Assembly (NCBI GenBank): GCA_008508345.1
Contig: QNGE01002401.1
Span: 27,776 to 91,775 of the forward strand
DNA: 64,000 nt
Origin: Paragonimus westermani
Taxonomy: Eukaryota; Platyhelminthes; Trematoda; Plagiorchiida; Troglotrematidae
Direction: 5' to 3'
Shown: in pieces, positions 1 through 11,277 of the stretch
Numbering within the stretch: the first letter of the stretch is position 1
How the letters are laid out: the number at the start of each line of letters is the position of its first letter
The notes under the pieces: model-generated
Databases searched by the model: none
What the model saw: the letters and a program-made list of their open reading frames with translations, nothing else
What the model was told of the DNA's origin: nothing
Translations under genes and position numbers: made by a program

Positions 1-330
1 AGAATTGGGGATCGGGAGGGGCCTGAGAGCTAAATTTGATAGGACAGTGGGGGAGGGGTCAGCAGTAGCATGTTTTCGCCTATCTACCCTGCTGTATGCA
101 GCAGATAGGGCGACCCGGTTTATACTGCGAGACGGCCGATACAGTATGGAAGTGTTTGTGTTGTGAGTATTCATGGTTGTGATTATGTAGTGAAGTCTTG
201 AAGGTTGTTGACTGATTTGTGTACTTCCGAATCTGCATCAGCAGCCGAAGAGGTGTATGGAATCAAATAGAAGTGCGTACCTCTAAGACTAAGGTGGTTT
301 TCGCTAATCTGGGACATCTCTGGTGACAGA
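1..330. other. Window start, no assigned gene
   Basis: No coding segment is assigned here. A possible exon at about 92-160 (acceptor ctgtatgcag, donor GTGAGT, phase 1 in and 2 out) would join in frame to the first CCP110 exon called below, but its product matches nothing I recognise, so it is left unassigned. Confidence 0.3.
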
Positions 331-1095
331 GGTATCTCTCTGATGCTGAAGGGTAACATGTAAAACGATAGTGAGAACTGTATTAATTTACGGTGGCGAA
401 AATTAGACGATGATGGTAGAAGACGTGAACCGTCTTCAGGTATTTGATCACCGAAGCTTGCGTTCTATCGCTCATATCAGACACCAGCAACGAGGAGGTT
501 AGGAAATGGGTGTTTGACACTGATTGTCAAACGAGTTCTTTTGTTCACTCCCCACATTTGCACAGACTGGGTTAGATCATGTATTGAGGACGTCATCTAG
601 TCGCTTGCCCCACTGAGTACTCTTTGCCGACGCTGCGGCCGACTGGCGCAAGATGCGAGGTGGACAAATGATGGCCTGGCATACAGAAATGAAGTCGTTC
701 ACGAGGAGTTGGCCACTGTAGGTCTGGTTTGCCTTCCCGGCTGTGGTCCTCACGACTCCCAGAGCTGGTGGCTGGAGGCGGCAGATGAGATGAGGGCTAA
801 CCGGACTGTGTGGCGCGAATGTTATCGTCCTTTGTCCGCGTTATCTGCGAAGTGAATGCACCCAATTATGCTGGTTAGTGAAGGCAATGCGGAAGCTGTC
901 TTGCTGATGACATCTTACTTCCACATACAGCTCGGTTGTTTGTTTGCAAAGTGTAGGCACCTTGATGTTGAGTGTTTGTCTATAGACGTAGCTGTTTTGT
1001 GTAGTTGAGTCCCTTTCCCTCCTCTTGTTTTTCTGCTTTCCTATACAGAGCTTGTTTTTTCCTTTTCTTGGTTGTGTGGGAGTTAAGTATCACTG
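331..1095 (+). mobile_element. CR1-like LINE fragment, 3' end (RT C-terminus and 3' UTR)
   Basis: Decayed 3' end of a non-LTR retrotransposon. Broken reading frames on this strand give the conserved flatworm LINE C-terminal motifs LPGCGPHDSQSWWLEAADEM (about 735-795) and then RTVWRECYRPL. The same sequence, in the same order and followed by a related 3' UTR (AGCTCGGTTGTTTGTTTGCA near 930), occurs inverted at 8680-9545, so the two are copies of one family. Several stops and frameshifts are present and no intact protein remains. It lies upstream of the first recognised CCP110 exon, probably in an intron or 5' flank. The clade (CR1-like) is inferred from motif style. Confidence 0.7.
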
Positions 1096-3015
1096 TGAAC
1101 GGACAACGTGTAACTGTCTATGATAAGTGTACTTTCTGAGTCGTGCTTGATCTCCTGGCTAGAGCCCAAAGGACACGTTGACTTTCACTTGTGGATACTA
1201 CCAGATATGGTGAAGAATGAAAGCCAGTGACGCTTGCGTTGCCAACTTCTATGTGAATCGACATAATGCTTTTTACTTTCGCACACCTTTCGCCTTTTAA
1301 ACCTTACCTAATCTTTTCACATGCGTTACGTTTACCACTTCATACAACTGTCCGTGTTAAATACCAGTGTGATTTAGATCCTTTATGTGTACTATCCTTG
1401 ATAAGTAGCTTTTTGGTGCTTTCATTATCGGCGTATTCTGATACTGTTCAGCGAGTTTGATGAGTGTTGGCCATCCAGGCAGTATTTTGCTACACCTAGC
1501 TCTCTTATTTGATCGTTCTGGTCTCTAGCTAGTGTGGCAGCGTTCTTTTGCCATATAGCTTGTGTGAGGTTAGTGGGCCAGCAATAAAACTAATCTTTCA
1601 CTGTGCATGAGAGCATATTCCTCAACGACAAATAGACAGCGCTTGTAGTTGCCACCTCTCAAATTGGTCAGCGCAGACAGGTTAACGGATATCCAGTAAA
1701 GCAGCGCCTTCCCTGTGTAGGCGCTTAGGGCAACTTTTGTCCCAGTTTGGTTTGAGAGCAGGGTCTCCTGACTGGCAAACTTTGCACACACACATGTTGG
1801 AGGTGGAAAACGCTCGAATCCTGAATTCGTGTTTCATCAGGATGATATATATCCATGACAGTGGTTCCCAGTGTGCGTGCAAAAACTGCCTGTTGGAGGT
1901 AGTAAACTTAGATAGTGTGCGGGGGCAGTTATAGATCTGTATCGATGAGGTATTTCGATATTGGGTACACTATGATTTTGGCTATGGTTTTCGTCATATG
2001 CGTAAAATGAGGTACGCTTCTGGTGTATTTGCTGATAAATTTTGGGAGTCACGGAGTAAAGAATCACTTTACAAATGGGTGGAAATGTGACGGATGGCTT
2101 TAGTGCGGTAATTGGACATGGTGACAATTCTGATTGTTAATATCCGGATGATTTTGTCACGGTGACAGCAGGAGACGAGAATTCTGATTAGTATGAGTTC
2201 GTAGTTTCGGGGACAGGATAATTTGCACTTACCCGGACCTTCAAGGGAGGTTGACCTTAGGGCATCTTCCGGAGCCTTTCGTTTAAAAGAAATTTGAAGT
2301 ACAAGGTAGTGGTGTGAAGGACAGACTCTGAAGTGCATTGAGGACCAGTGCCCAGTAGCAGTTCGGTTCATACGCCTTTCAGATGGAGCCCATCAATTAA
2401 GGATATCCAGTGCACTCTGCATACCGTTGCGATAGCAACAGCCTAGTGGTTTGAGGACACAGTGGATGGCCGACTTCGTAACATATCTGTCCAACCAGGG
2501 AGTCCAAGGCCTACAACGCTTTTGTAGCGTTCACGGTGTGTTTTCCGGTCCCGGTGACCAAATCGGTGCATGCGCTCCTCAAAGGAAGTTTAGCTATTTA
2601 AAGTTCCTACCATACCTTACGTATCCCTTGGAGCCGGTACTCATCATGCTGGTTTGTGCATCATCCTCAAGATTTGTCTATGGTTGGAGGAGACCGAAGG
2701 TTTGTTTCAATACTTTGAATATGCCCGATCAAGCCATGAGGAGAAACGCTCAGCAAAAAAGCTTGTTTTTGGTGGTTCATCACTAGAAGAAGCGTAACAT
2801 CTATGTGATCATTCTATCTTGGGTTTGTGTACACGGCCATGGAAGGCTCGGTGTTTTTAGGTTCACAGTTGTAGTGAGTGTAGGTGGATTGCAATGGCCG
2901 CTGCTATAACTTACACGCATAGTGTCTTCGGTTATTGAGGTGCTAACTGTCTTTCTGAAACCCTTAGCTTCCTGGTAGCGTAACGTTTTCATGTCCGCTT
3001 TTTTCCTCGTTTCAG
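1096..3015. other. Non-coding or unassigned, including a repeat shared with 29352-29445
   Basis: I see no gene in this stretch. About 1204-1300 (gatatggtgaagaatg onward) resembles 29352-29445 (tatatggcgaagaatac onward), including the following cagtgacg and gttgc blocks, so it is probably the 3' tail of a dispersed repeat, most likely the LINE just upstream. Short open stretches at 1737-1934 and 2451-2786 have no recognisable motif or matching splice signals. Confidence 0.4.
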
Positions 3016-3090
3016 GCCACTCGAAAACTGTGGATTTATGATGGTTCAGTTGCCAAGGGACCAGTTGGAAATAGCTGAACGGCAGTCAAC
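3016..3090 (+). CDS. CCP110: CCP110 candidate exon, coiled-coil region
   Basis: Acceptor tttttcctcgtttcag precedes it. The only open phase (one base, then codons) reads through MMVQLPRDQLEIAERQST, a charged, helix-prone stretch. The donor GTATCA is weak. It leaves phase 2, which matches the one-base acceptor phase of the next exon at 3171 and implies an 80-base intron. Start and function are not fixed; the phase fit is the main support. Confidence 0.42.
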
Positions 3091-3170
3091 GTATCATTCT
3101 TTCTGTTGAGAAAAACCAACGCTCTCTGTTTTTTTGCTCGTTTAAATCCCTTTATTGATTTTGTTGGAAG

Positions 3171-3321
3171 CATGCAGGAGGATCCATATACAGCTTTCAA
3201 AACAGCATTTGAGGAACAGCGATGTGAACTGCAACGACTTTATGCCCGTGTATCAAAACTGGAAGAGGTCAATAATGACGTGCTCACTTTTGTCAAGCAA
3301 ACTGGCAATCTTCCTGGTCTT
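3171..3321 (+). CDS. CCP110: CCP110 exon, coiled-coil segment
   Basis: Encodes about 50 residues, MQEDPYTAFKTAFEEQRCEL and then QRLYARVSKLEE, a strongly predicted coiled coil, ending at a perfect donor (CTT|GTAAGT) in phase 0. Vertebrate CP110 also has a coiled coil upstream of its IQ/HDIFF region, so position and character fit. The acceptor is either ttgttggaag (one base before the ATG) or the nearby gcatgcag. The ATG at 3172 could be a real start, but the phase-matched exon at 3016 suggests the gene continues upstream. Confidence 0.68.
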
Positions 3322-3373
3322 GTAAGTTTTTAAGCTTGTAGATTTGACTTAAGTAATCTTTGTTTCAATTTAG

Positions 3374-3445
3374 AAATCTGACGGAGCAGTACATGAACAT
3401 TGTCAGTGTACATCTACGGATGGTGAATTAGAACTGGAAGACCTT
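3374..3445 (+). CDS. CCP110: CCP110 exon with HCxC motif
   Basis: A 72-base exon, phase 0 on both sides. Acceptor tgtttcaatttag, donor CTT|GTAAGC. The product is KSDGAVHEHCQCTSTDGELE and then LEDL. The intron before it is only 52 bases. The H-C-x-C pattern recurs in the exons at 12593 and 22349; no metal-binding role for such a motif in CP110 is known to me. Confidence 0.72.
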
Positions 3446-3480
3446 GTAAGCACAAAATTTGGAATCATTATCTGTATTAG

Positions 3481-3558
3481 ACATCCTCGTCATCCGTATG
3501 CCACGAAGCTGGCGCATTACGTAGTACACACTTGAATGAACCTACCGTTCCTGATGAG
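3481..3558 (+). CDS. CCP110: CCP110 exon
   Basis: A 78-base exon, phase 0/0. It follows a 35-base intron (3446-3480), which is very short but has a GTAAGC donor and a tctgtattag acceptor. The donor is GAG|GTACGT. It encodes a Ser/Thr-rich segment, TSSSSVCHEAGALRSTHLNE and then PTVPDE, with no recognised domain. Confidence 0.7.
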
Positions 3559-3787
3559 GTACGTATGTTGTCATCGATTCGTATAACCCGAGGGTTTACT
3601 TCTGAAATTCTTTCCTGATGTTGAACTTGTAAACAGACGTTTTGACAAGTAGCCGTTTACTCCAATTGGTGACTACGACTAGGATTTCTTTCTGAGTTGA
3701 AATCACAGAACGTTTTAACTTGCTGACTGGTGTTTTGATTACCCGTGTGTGATGGAGGATTTTGTTTTGTATAAATTGAACATCACT

Positions 3788-3905
3788 TGCGATTGCTCAT
3801 AGCTGTTGCATTGCCGTAGGCCTTCCGGTCAGCCCACGTTGAAAAGGAGCACAACTCGTGAGTTTCGCTCTCGTTGGTGCTGGCCAGTAGTGCATATCAC
3901 TGCCT
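3788..3905 (-). mobile_element. SINE fragment related to 25352-25465
   Basis: This intronic stretch (GAGTTTCGCTCTCGTTGGTG, then GTAGTGCATATC) matches the tail of the tRNA-like SINE at 25.3-25.8 kb, including the preceding ccttccggtcagccc/ccttccagccagcc segment and the outer catcact...gattgc arm. Only the tail half is recognisable; the Pol III box region is not. Confidence 0.55.
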
Positions 3906-4882
3906 GATGAAAGCCTGATCGGAATTCATTTGCGGGCTCTAGCAACAATACGCACTGCTGACGAGATCTATTGAATGCGAAACTCGAGTATGGTGTTTTT
4001 TACTTGAAAGTAGCTGGTTGAAAAGTCCATGGGAATGCTTCAGCTACGATCACTTGTGAGTGGTATTCACGTTGTATAAACCAAAACCTCCCACTACTCA
4101 TCAGAAAATAGATGTTTCATAACGGGATGCTTGTGGATCAAGGAACACTTTTGTTACGCCTCCCAGGGAGTCTTCCGTAATTACCTCTATCTCGCTTGAA
4201 GTATCTTATGCTTTGTGTTGGAGGGGAGGTGCTATGTACTCAAGCTTTTCAAGTTGATCCTTTACTCGCACTTCACGCAGGGATTCTTCGATTGTGGGTC
4301 GTTATGTTATCTTCTGAGCACAGGCATCTTGAATGGTATCGTGTTTTCAGCCACAGCTACAGCAGTTCACAGCTGATCTCCGTTTTTTGGACGAGTGCTA
4401 TTTCAACTAAATGGCAACCGTGGTTCGCACGGGAACGTGGATTCTTGTGTATGCATTGTGGGACTCATCGACGTAGAAAGTGGCGCTGCACTACCGAATA
4501 GGGATGTGAAGAAACGCAAGCTGTGCGAAATAGTGTATGCGTTTGTTGTATATCTCCACCTATCTCATAACACAGGTCCAGCGTCTTTCGTTATCGAAAC
4601 AGTGGTATCATTAATACGGGCAGTATGGCACTATAGCCTGAGTGTGCAATATTGTGGCTTAGTTAGTAAGAAACTGTAACCAGCCGGAAGTGATGGCAAT
4701 TTCCTGCAATCAGTACATAAGAGTTAACTTTACTCTTCCAAACAACCTTGACGTGACCTATGTTCTTCATGGATGTCATAGGTTTTAATAACTATGAATT
4801 TCTTTTTCTTCGTAGAATTTCCCACCTTCCGTTTTCAACCCATACACTTTCGGTCGCTTTGTAGACTACATTTATTTTGCAG

Positions 4883-4924
4883 GACACTGCGGCATTGATC
4901 TCGGACACGTCTACTGAAAGACCG
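4883..4924 (+). CDS. CCP110: CCP110 micro-exon
   Basis: A 42-base exon (14 codons, DTAALISDTSTERP), phase 0/0, with a textbook acceptor (tttattttgcag) and donor (CCG|GTGAGT). It is Ser/Thr-rich. It is supported purely by splice signals and the shared phase with its neighbours. Confidence 0.65.
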
Positions 4925-5426
4925 GTGAGTAAATCACACGTATTTCCCTGTGTTAACTGTCTTCGTAGTTGTGTCCTCTGATTTATCGCTAATTGTTAGA
5001 AAGTCATGTTTCGCCGCACTTTATGGGTGGTTACATTCGGCGGTAGAATGGTCGGCGCGCGATTGTAATGGTGAATGATGATGTGCATGAAGAGATAGTC
5101 AGACCTTCTTCCTTCAGGTCTGCAGGGTGTAGTCACACATTGGTACTGAATGTCTGACTTTCATCATGATCACCTTTGGGTCAGTAACTCACACCGATGT
5201 CTCGCTTTCATGTACTCGCGGAATGAAGAACTATCTCCAACCAAGGGGCCAGAAGAAGTGAACGAATCCACATGAAGAGGCACCTATGTCTGAACGCAAA
5301 CGTCCAACAGCAAGGTGCCTATTCATTGCAGATAGATAACTTGAATACAAATGATGGTAACGTGCCATCAGTAAGACGGCTAAAATATGGCGGTATTCAT
5401 ACCGCCTCCTTTCCTAATTTCTTCAG

Positions 5427-5492
5427 CCAACGACTGTGATTCATGAGGGTCCCAGCAGGACAGACGAATCCGAAAATAGTCTGCGCTTTCTG
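5427..5492 (+). CDS. CCP110: CCP110 exon
   Basis: A 66-base exon, phase 0/0. Acceptor ttcctaatttcttcag, donor CTG|GTAAGC. It encodes 22 polar residues (PTTVIHEGPSRTDESENSLR, FL). No domain is recognised; in CP110 proteins this part is poorly conserved and disordered. Confidence 0.7.
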
Positions 5493-6611
5493 GTAAGCGT
5501 TTTAGTCGACTCTCTTTAAAAAGAAACACTAAGATCAGTTTCTGCTCCGATTACATCTAACCACTTTTGTATGCCTTTGTCACAACCTGATAATAAGACC
5601 TCTATCCAAATTCCTGTGTTTGAAGCTTGTTGGTCTTTGTATCATTACCCTCTTCAGCACTAAGGTCTAATGCACAGGTACATGCTCATCTACCAAAGGA
5701 AAACTGGTCGTTTGGTTGACTTCCATCTGTAATCCCGTGATAATGAATCCCAGTCAAACGCTAATAACGCATTTTTTGTAAGCACTTAATGGTGTAGGGA
5801 TATAAAAACCTTAAGGTATTTGTCCTGTTGAGGACTCCTCAGTTTCCACTATAGCTCGGTTGTCACCTCGATGTCCACTGCTTGAGTACAAACCTAATTA
5901 CTTTTAGTAGTTATGTTCACTCACTTTCTTTTTCCTCATTTTTGTTGGCTATGGTTTGTTTTCATCGTCATGGAAGTTTTCTTCGTGTGAGTCAAGTATC
6001 AGCGAGAGCCATTTATGTTTTTCCTTCTTTGTTAATGATTGTAATCTGAAGTCACTCACAAACAATTTTAGGCGTGCGTTTCTAGGTGATAACTCGTTCC
6101 TGTCCAATATGCGGTTGTTAGCTAAGCTATTAAGTAGCTTTTCTCACATGCATATGAGTCGGTCGTAACAAGATGTGCGCTACCGATGGGCTTTAGTTAG
6201 AGTTGCGCATCTATCCAGCGTCACCTTTCAAAAAGAGCTGACTAGAAAGGCTGTTTGATTGCAGGTGCTGTGGTCGATTGTAGAATGTGTTTCGTTTTTG
6301 GTAGTACAATCCCTGTCTACTGGTTTCTAACCTAGTGCTTGGCGTGTGTTCTAGTCACCAATACTTTGCTCTTAACGATGTTGACAGCAGTGCATTTACT
6401 TACGCACAGTTAGGAAGCATAAATTCATTAGTTCCTGCAATCTGGCACTGGTCCGTTTATTCTATTGCAGAAACTGTTATAATCAGATTTCGAATGTGAT
6501 GACCTGTGCTTTGTTTGGAACTGTTTTCTCTCTTGATCCCGAATGACTTGTAGCTTCTGTGCCAAAGTTACAGTCCTCAAATTGTTTGCTTGCTGTTCCT
6601 CAAGGGGTTAG

Positions 6612-6650
6612 CAACAGAACAAAGACAGTTTAGTTTCGCACAGTGTTTAC
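6612..6650 (+). CDS. CCP110: CCP110 candidate micro-exon
   Basis: Possible 39-base exon in phase 0/0 (QQNKDSLVSHSVY). The donor TAC|GTGAGT is strong. The acceptor caaggggttag is acceptable, with a pyrimidine stretch slightly upstream. Placement between two better exons supports it; the short length keeps confidence moderate. Confidence 0.4.
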
Positions 6651-6855
6651 GTGAGTACGGCAGCAGCTGCACAGACTCGTTAATCCTGTTCCTTACCATC
6701 ATCACGACTCCTCTATGCTGAGCATCCTGACGTCGACTTACGTTGCTTCGAACATGCCTTCCACAATGTGGGTGCAGGGTTGCCTCCTTTCTTTGTCTCA
6801 TACAAAACAATTTCTGGATGTCTCGTAATTTTGCCTTCTTCATGCTTGCTTTTAG

Positions 6856-6939
6856 TGTACGCCTACCGGTATCAGCCAAGACACAATGATAACGGATATA
6901 ATCAAACAACAGACTACCGAACTTAATAAGGCCCTTAAA
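6856..6939 (+). CDS. CCP110: CCP110 exon, helical segment
   Basis: An 84-base exon, phase 0/0, with acceptor catgcttgcttttag and donor AAA|GTGAGT. It encodes 28 residues ending in ITDIIKQQTTELNKALK, an amphipathic helix or coiled-coil segment. Confidence 0.67.
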
Positions 6940-7255
6940 GTGAGTTACCAGTTCTGGTTGTTTTCAATATGTTGCTGCATTTCGAAATCGGTGTTTTTGG
7001 AGCGCCCATGTATTCGTAAAACAAGCGTAATGTAGCGTGAACATTTTGTTGTTGTGGTTAGGATCACCAGCTGCCTTCTTTAAGTTTATCGTTTCTTCGT
7101 ATACCGTATTGCTTAGAGCTCTATGCTCAGAACGTTCACTGATGTTACGCATAATACATGACCATTTTGATTCTAGTTGCTGTTTAATTTCTTCTCACCT
7201 TGCTGTGGTTTCACTGATCATTACTGATGATGAATACACCGGTCTGTTGTTTCAG

Positions 7256-7621
7256 AACCTCGGATTAGAATCCTCCAAACGTACACAGCTTCTAGACCAA
7301 GTTCAGACCAATCTCAATAGCATTCTGTCAGCACAGCTTTCACGTCATGACCCTACGTTAGCAGTCCAACCACTGTCGGAGTCTCCAGCTTTCAACACTG
7401 GCAGTGAGTGCGGCGGTAGTCCGCGTTCTGCGATACCAGTAGACAGCCCATTACACTCTTCCTTAGGTTATTCGTTTAGCGAAGAAACTTTATCCGCGCT
7501 CTGTCCGGCCTCTGTGGATTGTTCGCATGAGATCGTTGATGTTCAGCCGACATCCCAAGATCCAGTACCTCTGTTGGATACACCGGAGTCTGTGACTCCA
7601 GTATATCAATCCGGTGCGAGA
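7256..7621 (+). CDS. CCP110: CCP110 exon, 122 codons
   Basis: Acceptor ggtctgttgtttcag, donor AGA|GTGAGT, phase 0/0. The segment starts with a helix (NLGLESSKRTQLLDQVQTNL) and continues into a long Ser/Pro/Thr-rich, probably disordered region with several acidic patches. Vertebrate CP110 has a comparable long phospho-rich linker between coiled coils; the sequence itself is not conserved enough to align by eye. It is open through its whole length with natural composition. Confidence 0.78.
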
Positions 7622-8679
7622 GTGAGTGGTAGTTACGGTGCTCTTTTTACGACTATTGATCAGGTTGGTGGTACTGCCTTTTATTCCTGCTAACTTTTAG
7701 GGATTGTCGATTGGTTCACCTTTTCACGATTTTCAATCAGTGCCCATTAGAAAGTTTTACTTGTTTCATTCCGCTGTGGCCGTTCACCCGAATTGAATTT
7801 GTAACACCCGACTGAGTACTGCCAACGTGGGTACGGGTGCCTTCCTTGAGGGACATGCACTCTACACATTGTTTTGTTATCTGCCTCGTTAACCGACCTG
7901 ACCTGACCTTCTTACGATGATACACTGTGAGCCATGCACTATTTAGGCTTTTCATACTTAGAGTGTTCGAACGATAGTCGGCAGTTTTCTGCAAGCGGTC
8001 CAAATCAGCCCCACGTAATAATAAGCTTTATTCGGCCACTTTTATCTGACCTTTCGGCCTGCAGTGTGGAAAGTTTGGTCACTGCAATGGAATAAGTCTG
8101 TGCCTGCTCGCACTCTGTATGGCGAACGGTAGTTGACGAAGTCACTGTGCGTTTAACGTACAGATACTGTCACCCACTCTGCGCACCTTGCATCCCTAGC
8201 ATGAATTTTTCGCCACTGGGTCGCTTCGTATTTATCAAACACGTTATACTACTTACTGGTAATACTGAGTAACTGTTCATTTATGACCAATTAAGCCAGT
8301 ATCTGGGTTCAGTCATGTATAACGGCCATGAAACGTTGGTTACCTGTTGCTTAGATCCCGACTAGTCACGGGTTTGATTCTGACCGTATTTATAACAGTA
8401 AGGTGACTGTACCTAGCAACCGTATGACCTAACTAGTCACAGACATAACAAACATCTGTCTCACGAAAAAGTTGTCGACGCCACATAGACCCACATGTGC
8501 ATCGTGTGGATACTATGCGGTTGATAAGCGTTACATTTTATACACTCATGAGGCAGACTACTAATTCATGGGACATAATTTTTACTCTGGGCCCCTTTGT
8601 CTATCGGATTCGTTTGCCGTTTCAGCACGTCTGGGTTCATCATCATCATCATAGACAACAATACATCAGTTGTTCACAC
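7622..8679. other. CCP110 intron, nothing recognised
   Basis: I see no exon or recognisable repeat. A short CAT run at about 8638-8652 is trivial. Confidence 0.5.
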
Positions 8680-9545
8680 TAATGCTTAACTGCCACACAA
8701 CCATGAAGAAAAAGCAAACCCTATATAAGACGAGAGAAGGGAAAAGAAGGGGACGGGAAGGGACCCAACTACTGAAAATGACTACGTCCTTATTCAAACA
8801 CTCAACATCAATGTGCCTGCCTACACCTTGCAAACAAACAACCGAGCTGCAAGTGAGAGTAAGGCGTCATCAGCGAGACAGCTTCCTTACGGCTTTCACT
8901 GCCCCGCGTCATTAAATGCACTCTCTTCACAGACAACTCGGCCAAACGACGACAACACTCACGCCACTGAGCTCGATTAGCCGCCATCTCACCTAGAGTC
9001 TCCAACCACCGACTCTGTGAGTCGCGAAGGCCCCAGCCCGGGAGAAAAACTCGATCTACAGTGGCCAACCACTTGGTAAACGACTTCATTTCCCTACGCC
9101 AGTCCATTATCTGACCACCTCGCACCTTACACCAGTCGGTCGCAGTGTCAGCGAACAGTGTTCGGTGTGGAAGGCGACTAGCTAGCATCCTTAATACATG
9201 ACCTTACCTTCTAAGCCCGTGCAAACGTAGGGATTGAACAAAGGAACTCGTTTGGCAATCACTACCAAACACCCGCTTTCTAACCTCTTCGTTATTTACA
9301 CGGTGGTGTCACCCGATACGAGCGATTGAACGCAGACCTCGGTGGTTAAATACCTGAAGACGGTTCACGTCTTCTACCCTGAGCGGCCAGGTCTCACTAC
9401 CGTAAAGTAATACGGCCCTCACCGTTGTCTTATATACACGACCTTTAAGCTTCAGAGAAATACTCCTCTGTCGCCTGGGCTAGACGTTTGTTCCGAACGT
9501 TGACACTGAGTAAGCCCCAAGTTGAACTGCACAGTAGTGCATTTG
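8680..9545 (-). mobile_element. CR1-like LINE fragment, 3' end, inverted
   Basis: Intronic LINE copy on the minus strand. In order it shows the RT thumb region near 9300-9540 ([20 protein letters not shown], then [20 protein letters not shown]), then VLRMLASRLPHRTLF, ARGGQ-like VRGGQIMDW and LPGWGLRDSQSRWLETLGEM (8808-9188), then a 3' UTR shared with 331-1095. It carries several stops (for example after TNV and after HGLRR), so it is dead. The core LINE residues of the catalytic RT lie upstream and are missing, so this is a 5'-truncated insertion. Confidence 0.8.
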
Positions 9546-10959
9546 GTATGGTTTGGTTATGTGCTATCCAACTAAACGATCTAAATGGATGTCATGTTCC
9601 TACTTGTGTGAAGTACAGTTGTTATTGAAACTCATGTAACATGTCCATACTTTGTGGTTTCTTAAAATGGAACACCCACTTTCGTTTGTAATTTCTGTAT
9701 AACGCCCATCTGAAAATTGCGTTCGTATGTATGTTATTTGCTGAAAGGTGTGTTCCACGGTGCTCGTCGGATCTTCTATGTACGCGAGACCCGCCAAATT
9801 CGTCACTTGAGATACTGGTTCAATACTCAGCATTACACAATAAGTTACATATGGATATGTACTTAGTTAGAAAACGAAGTCATACTTTCACAAAGTGTAA
9901 ATAATTTGTACAGGTCGCTAACTTTCCTTATTCCGTTTATTGTCAAATCCACAAGAACTTGTAAAGGGGTTGAATTTTTTCAGTTTGTAAAACATACTTA
10001 ACGAATCCCTTCACCTTTTTCTTAGAATACCATTTTTAGATTTAGAAAAAGATTTTTAGTAACCCTTATACCGAGCTGTTAGTCTGTCCGCACGCTAGCT
10101 CACTACCCCGTTTAAAGTGTTTGACGTAGTATGAGTCTTATAAAAAGTTTCCTCCATCTGTTCTCTCTCTCACGTGTCACGATGCGTTATTTTGTAAAGC
10201 AGATACTTGTTCGGTTGTCTGTTATCAGAGTTGAGATTAGTATCACTCTTTTATTCCCTACGTATTGTGCGCTACTGCTAATCACGGTTTCGATTATCTG
10301 TTGGTTCCATTATGAAATTTAGTTTATGCTTAAACAAGTGATGAAAGCCCAATTTCACTCTTTTACGTTTGCCGAAGACCACCAGTTGTTGACCTCTCGT
10401 GCTTCTGGTCAGCACACATAATAAACCGAAAACAGTTACATGCAATGCGCCATATATTACTAGACCTCATTTGACGTTATTAGTTTGGCTGGAAGATAGT
10501 TCATTAATATGAACTAGTAACAGCGCAAATATCCCGCATAAGACTGACCACTTCCACTCAAATTAGCGCAATAACATGCCCAGTGACGATGCGAACGTCG
10601 ACTGATGTTAACCGGCATCGGTTGAAATACTTTGCTGCGTTTAACAAGATGTCAATGCATCCGTTGACTACCTCAGGTAAACACGCACGAGCATCGTCTA
10701 ATGATAAGCAGTGTGTATGATCGGTTGCATTTTCCGTCCTTGCGGGCCTGTTGTGGGGGAACACTCGATTGAATGTTCCTTTGACAGCGGCAGCAATTGG
10801 GCGTGGCGCATGTAATCCCAGTACGGGTATGATGTGCACCGTTCTTGGTTCTCTGTTCCGTTCGTGTGGATGTCGACTGTGCCGCAAGTCATACTTTTTG
10901 AAACTGAGTATTATTTGTCACTAACTCCGTTGGAAGGTGAATTTCCCTTTTTGTTACAG
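9546..10959. other. CCP110 intron, nothing recognised
   Basis: No exon, RNA gene or transposon protein was recognised. The open stretch running into 10960 is intron read-through upstream of the ttgttacag acceptor. Confidence 0.5.
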
Positions 10960-11277
10960 ACTAGTCCTGCCACAGCGAACATTCAGCAGCGTCGTCGTCG
11001 CGAGGAACTAATTAGGTTAAACCAACGAATGCTTCGACCTTCAACTGGTTCGAAGGCTGCCACCATTCACGTGGACGCTGCATATGATCATGTGCAGGTG
11101 GTTCACTTGAAAACACCCACCTCGGGCTCGAAGTGGACCACTCTACCGAAGCCCCTTCCACGAACCAAATCCGTTATCACTCACGTGCCGTATGAGGAAC
11201 TTGGACTTTTAACTCATCCAGTTTCTACGCTTCAGCAATTGGCTGCGTTATCCTCATACGGAACAGCCGTATCTGTG
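10960..11277 (+). CDS. CCP110: CCP110 exon, 106 codons
   Basis: Acceptor atttccctttttgttacag, phase 0. It begins TSPATANIQQRRRREELIRL with a very basic helix (four consecutive arginines), followed by a Ser/Thr/Pro-rich region and a helix (PVSTLQQLAALSS). The donor is ambiguous: GTG|GTCAGT at 11278 or GCC|GTATCT at 11269, both in phase 0, differing by three codons. Confidence 0.73.

Noticed and set aside
92..160. Possible upstream CCP110 exon with GTGAGT donor
   Set aside because: The phase would fit the exon at 3016, but the segment lies 2.9 kb away beside LINE debris and matches no known CP110 motif.
7037..7255. Open frame upstream of the 7256 exon
   Set aside because: A strong acceptor at 7255 shows that the upstream part is intron read-through.
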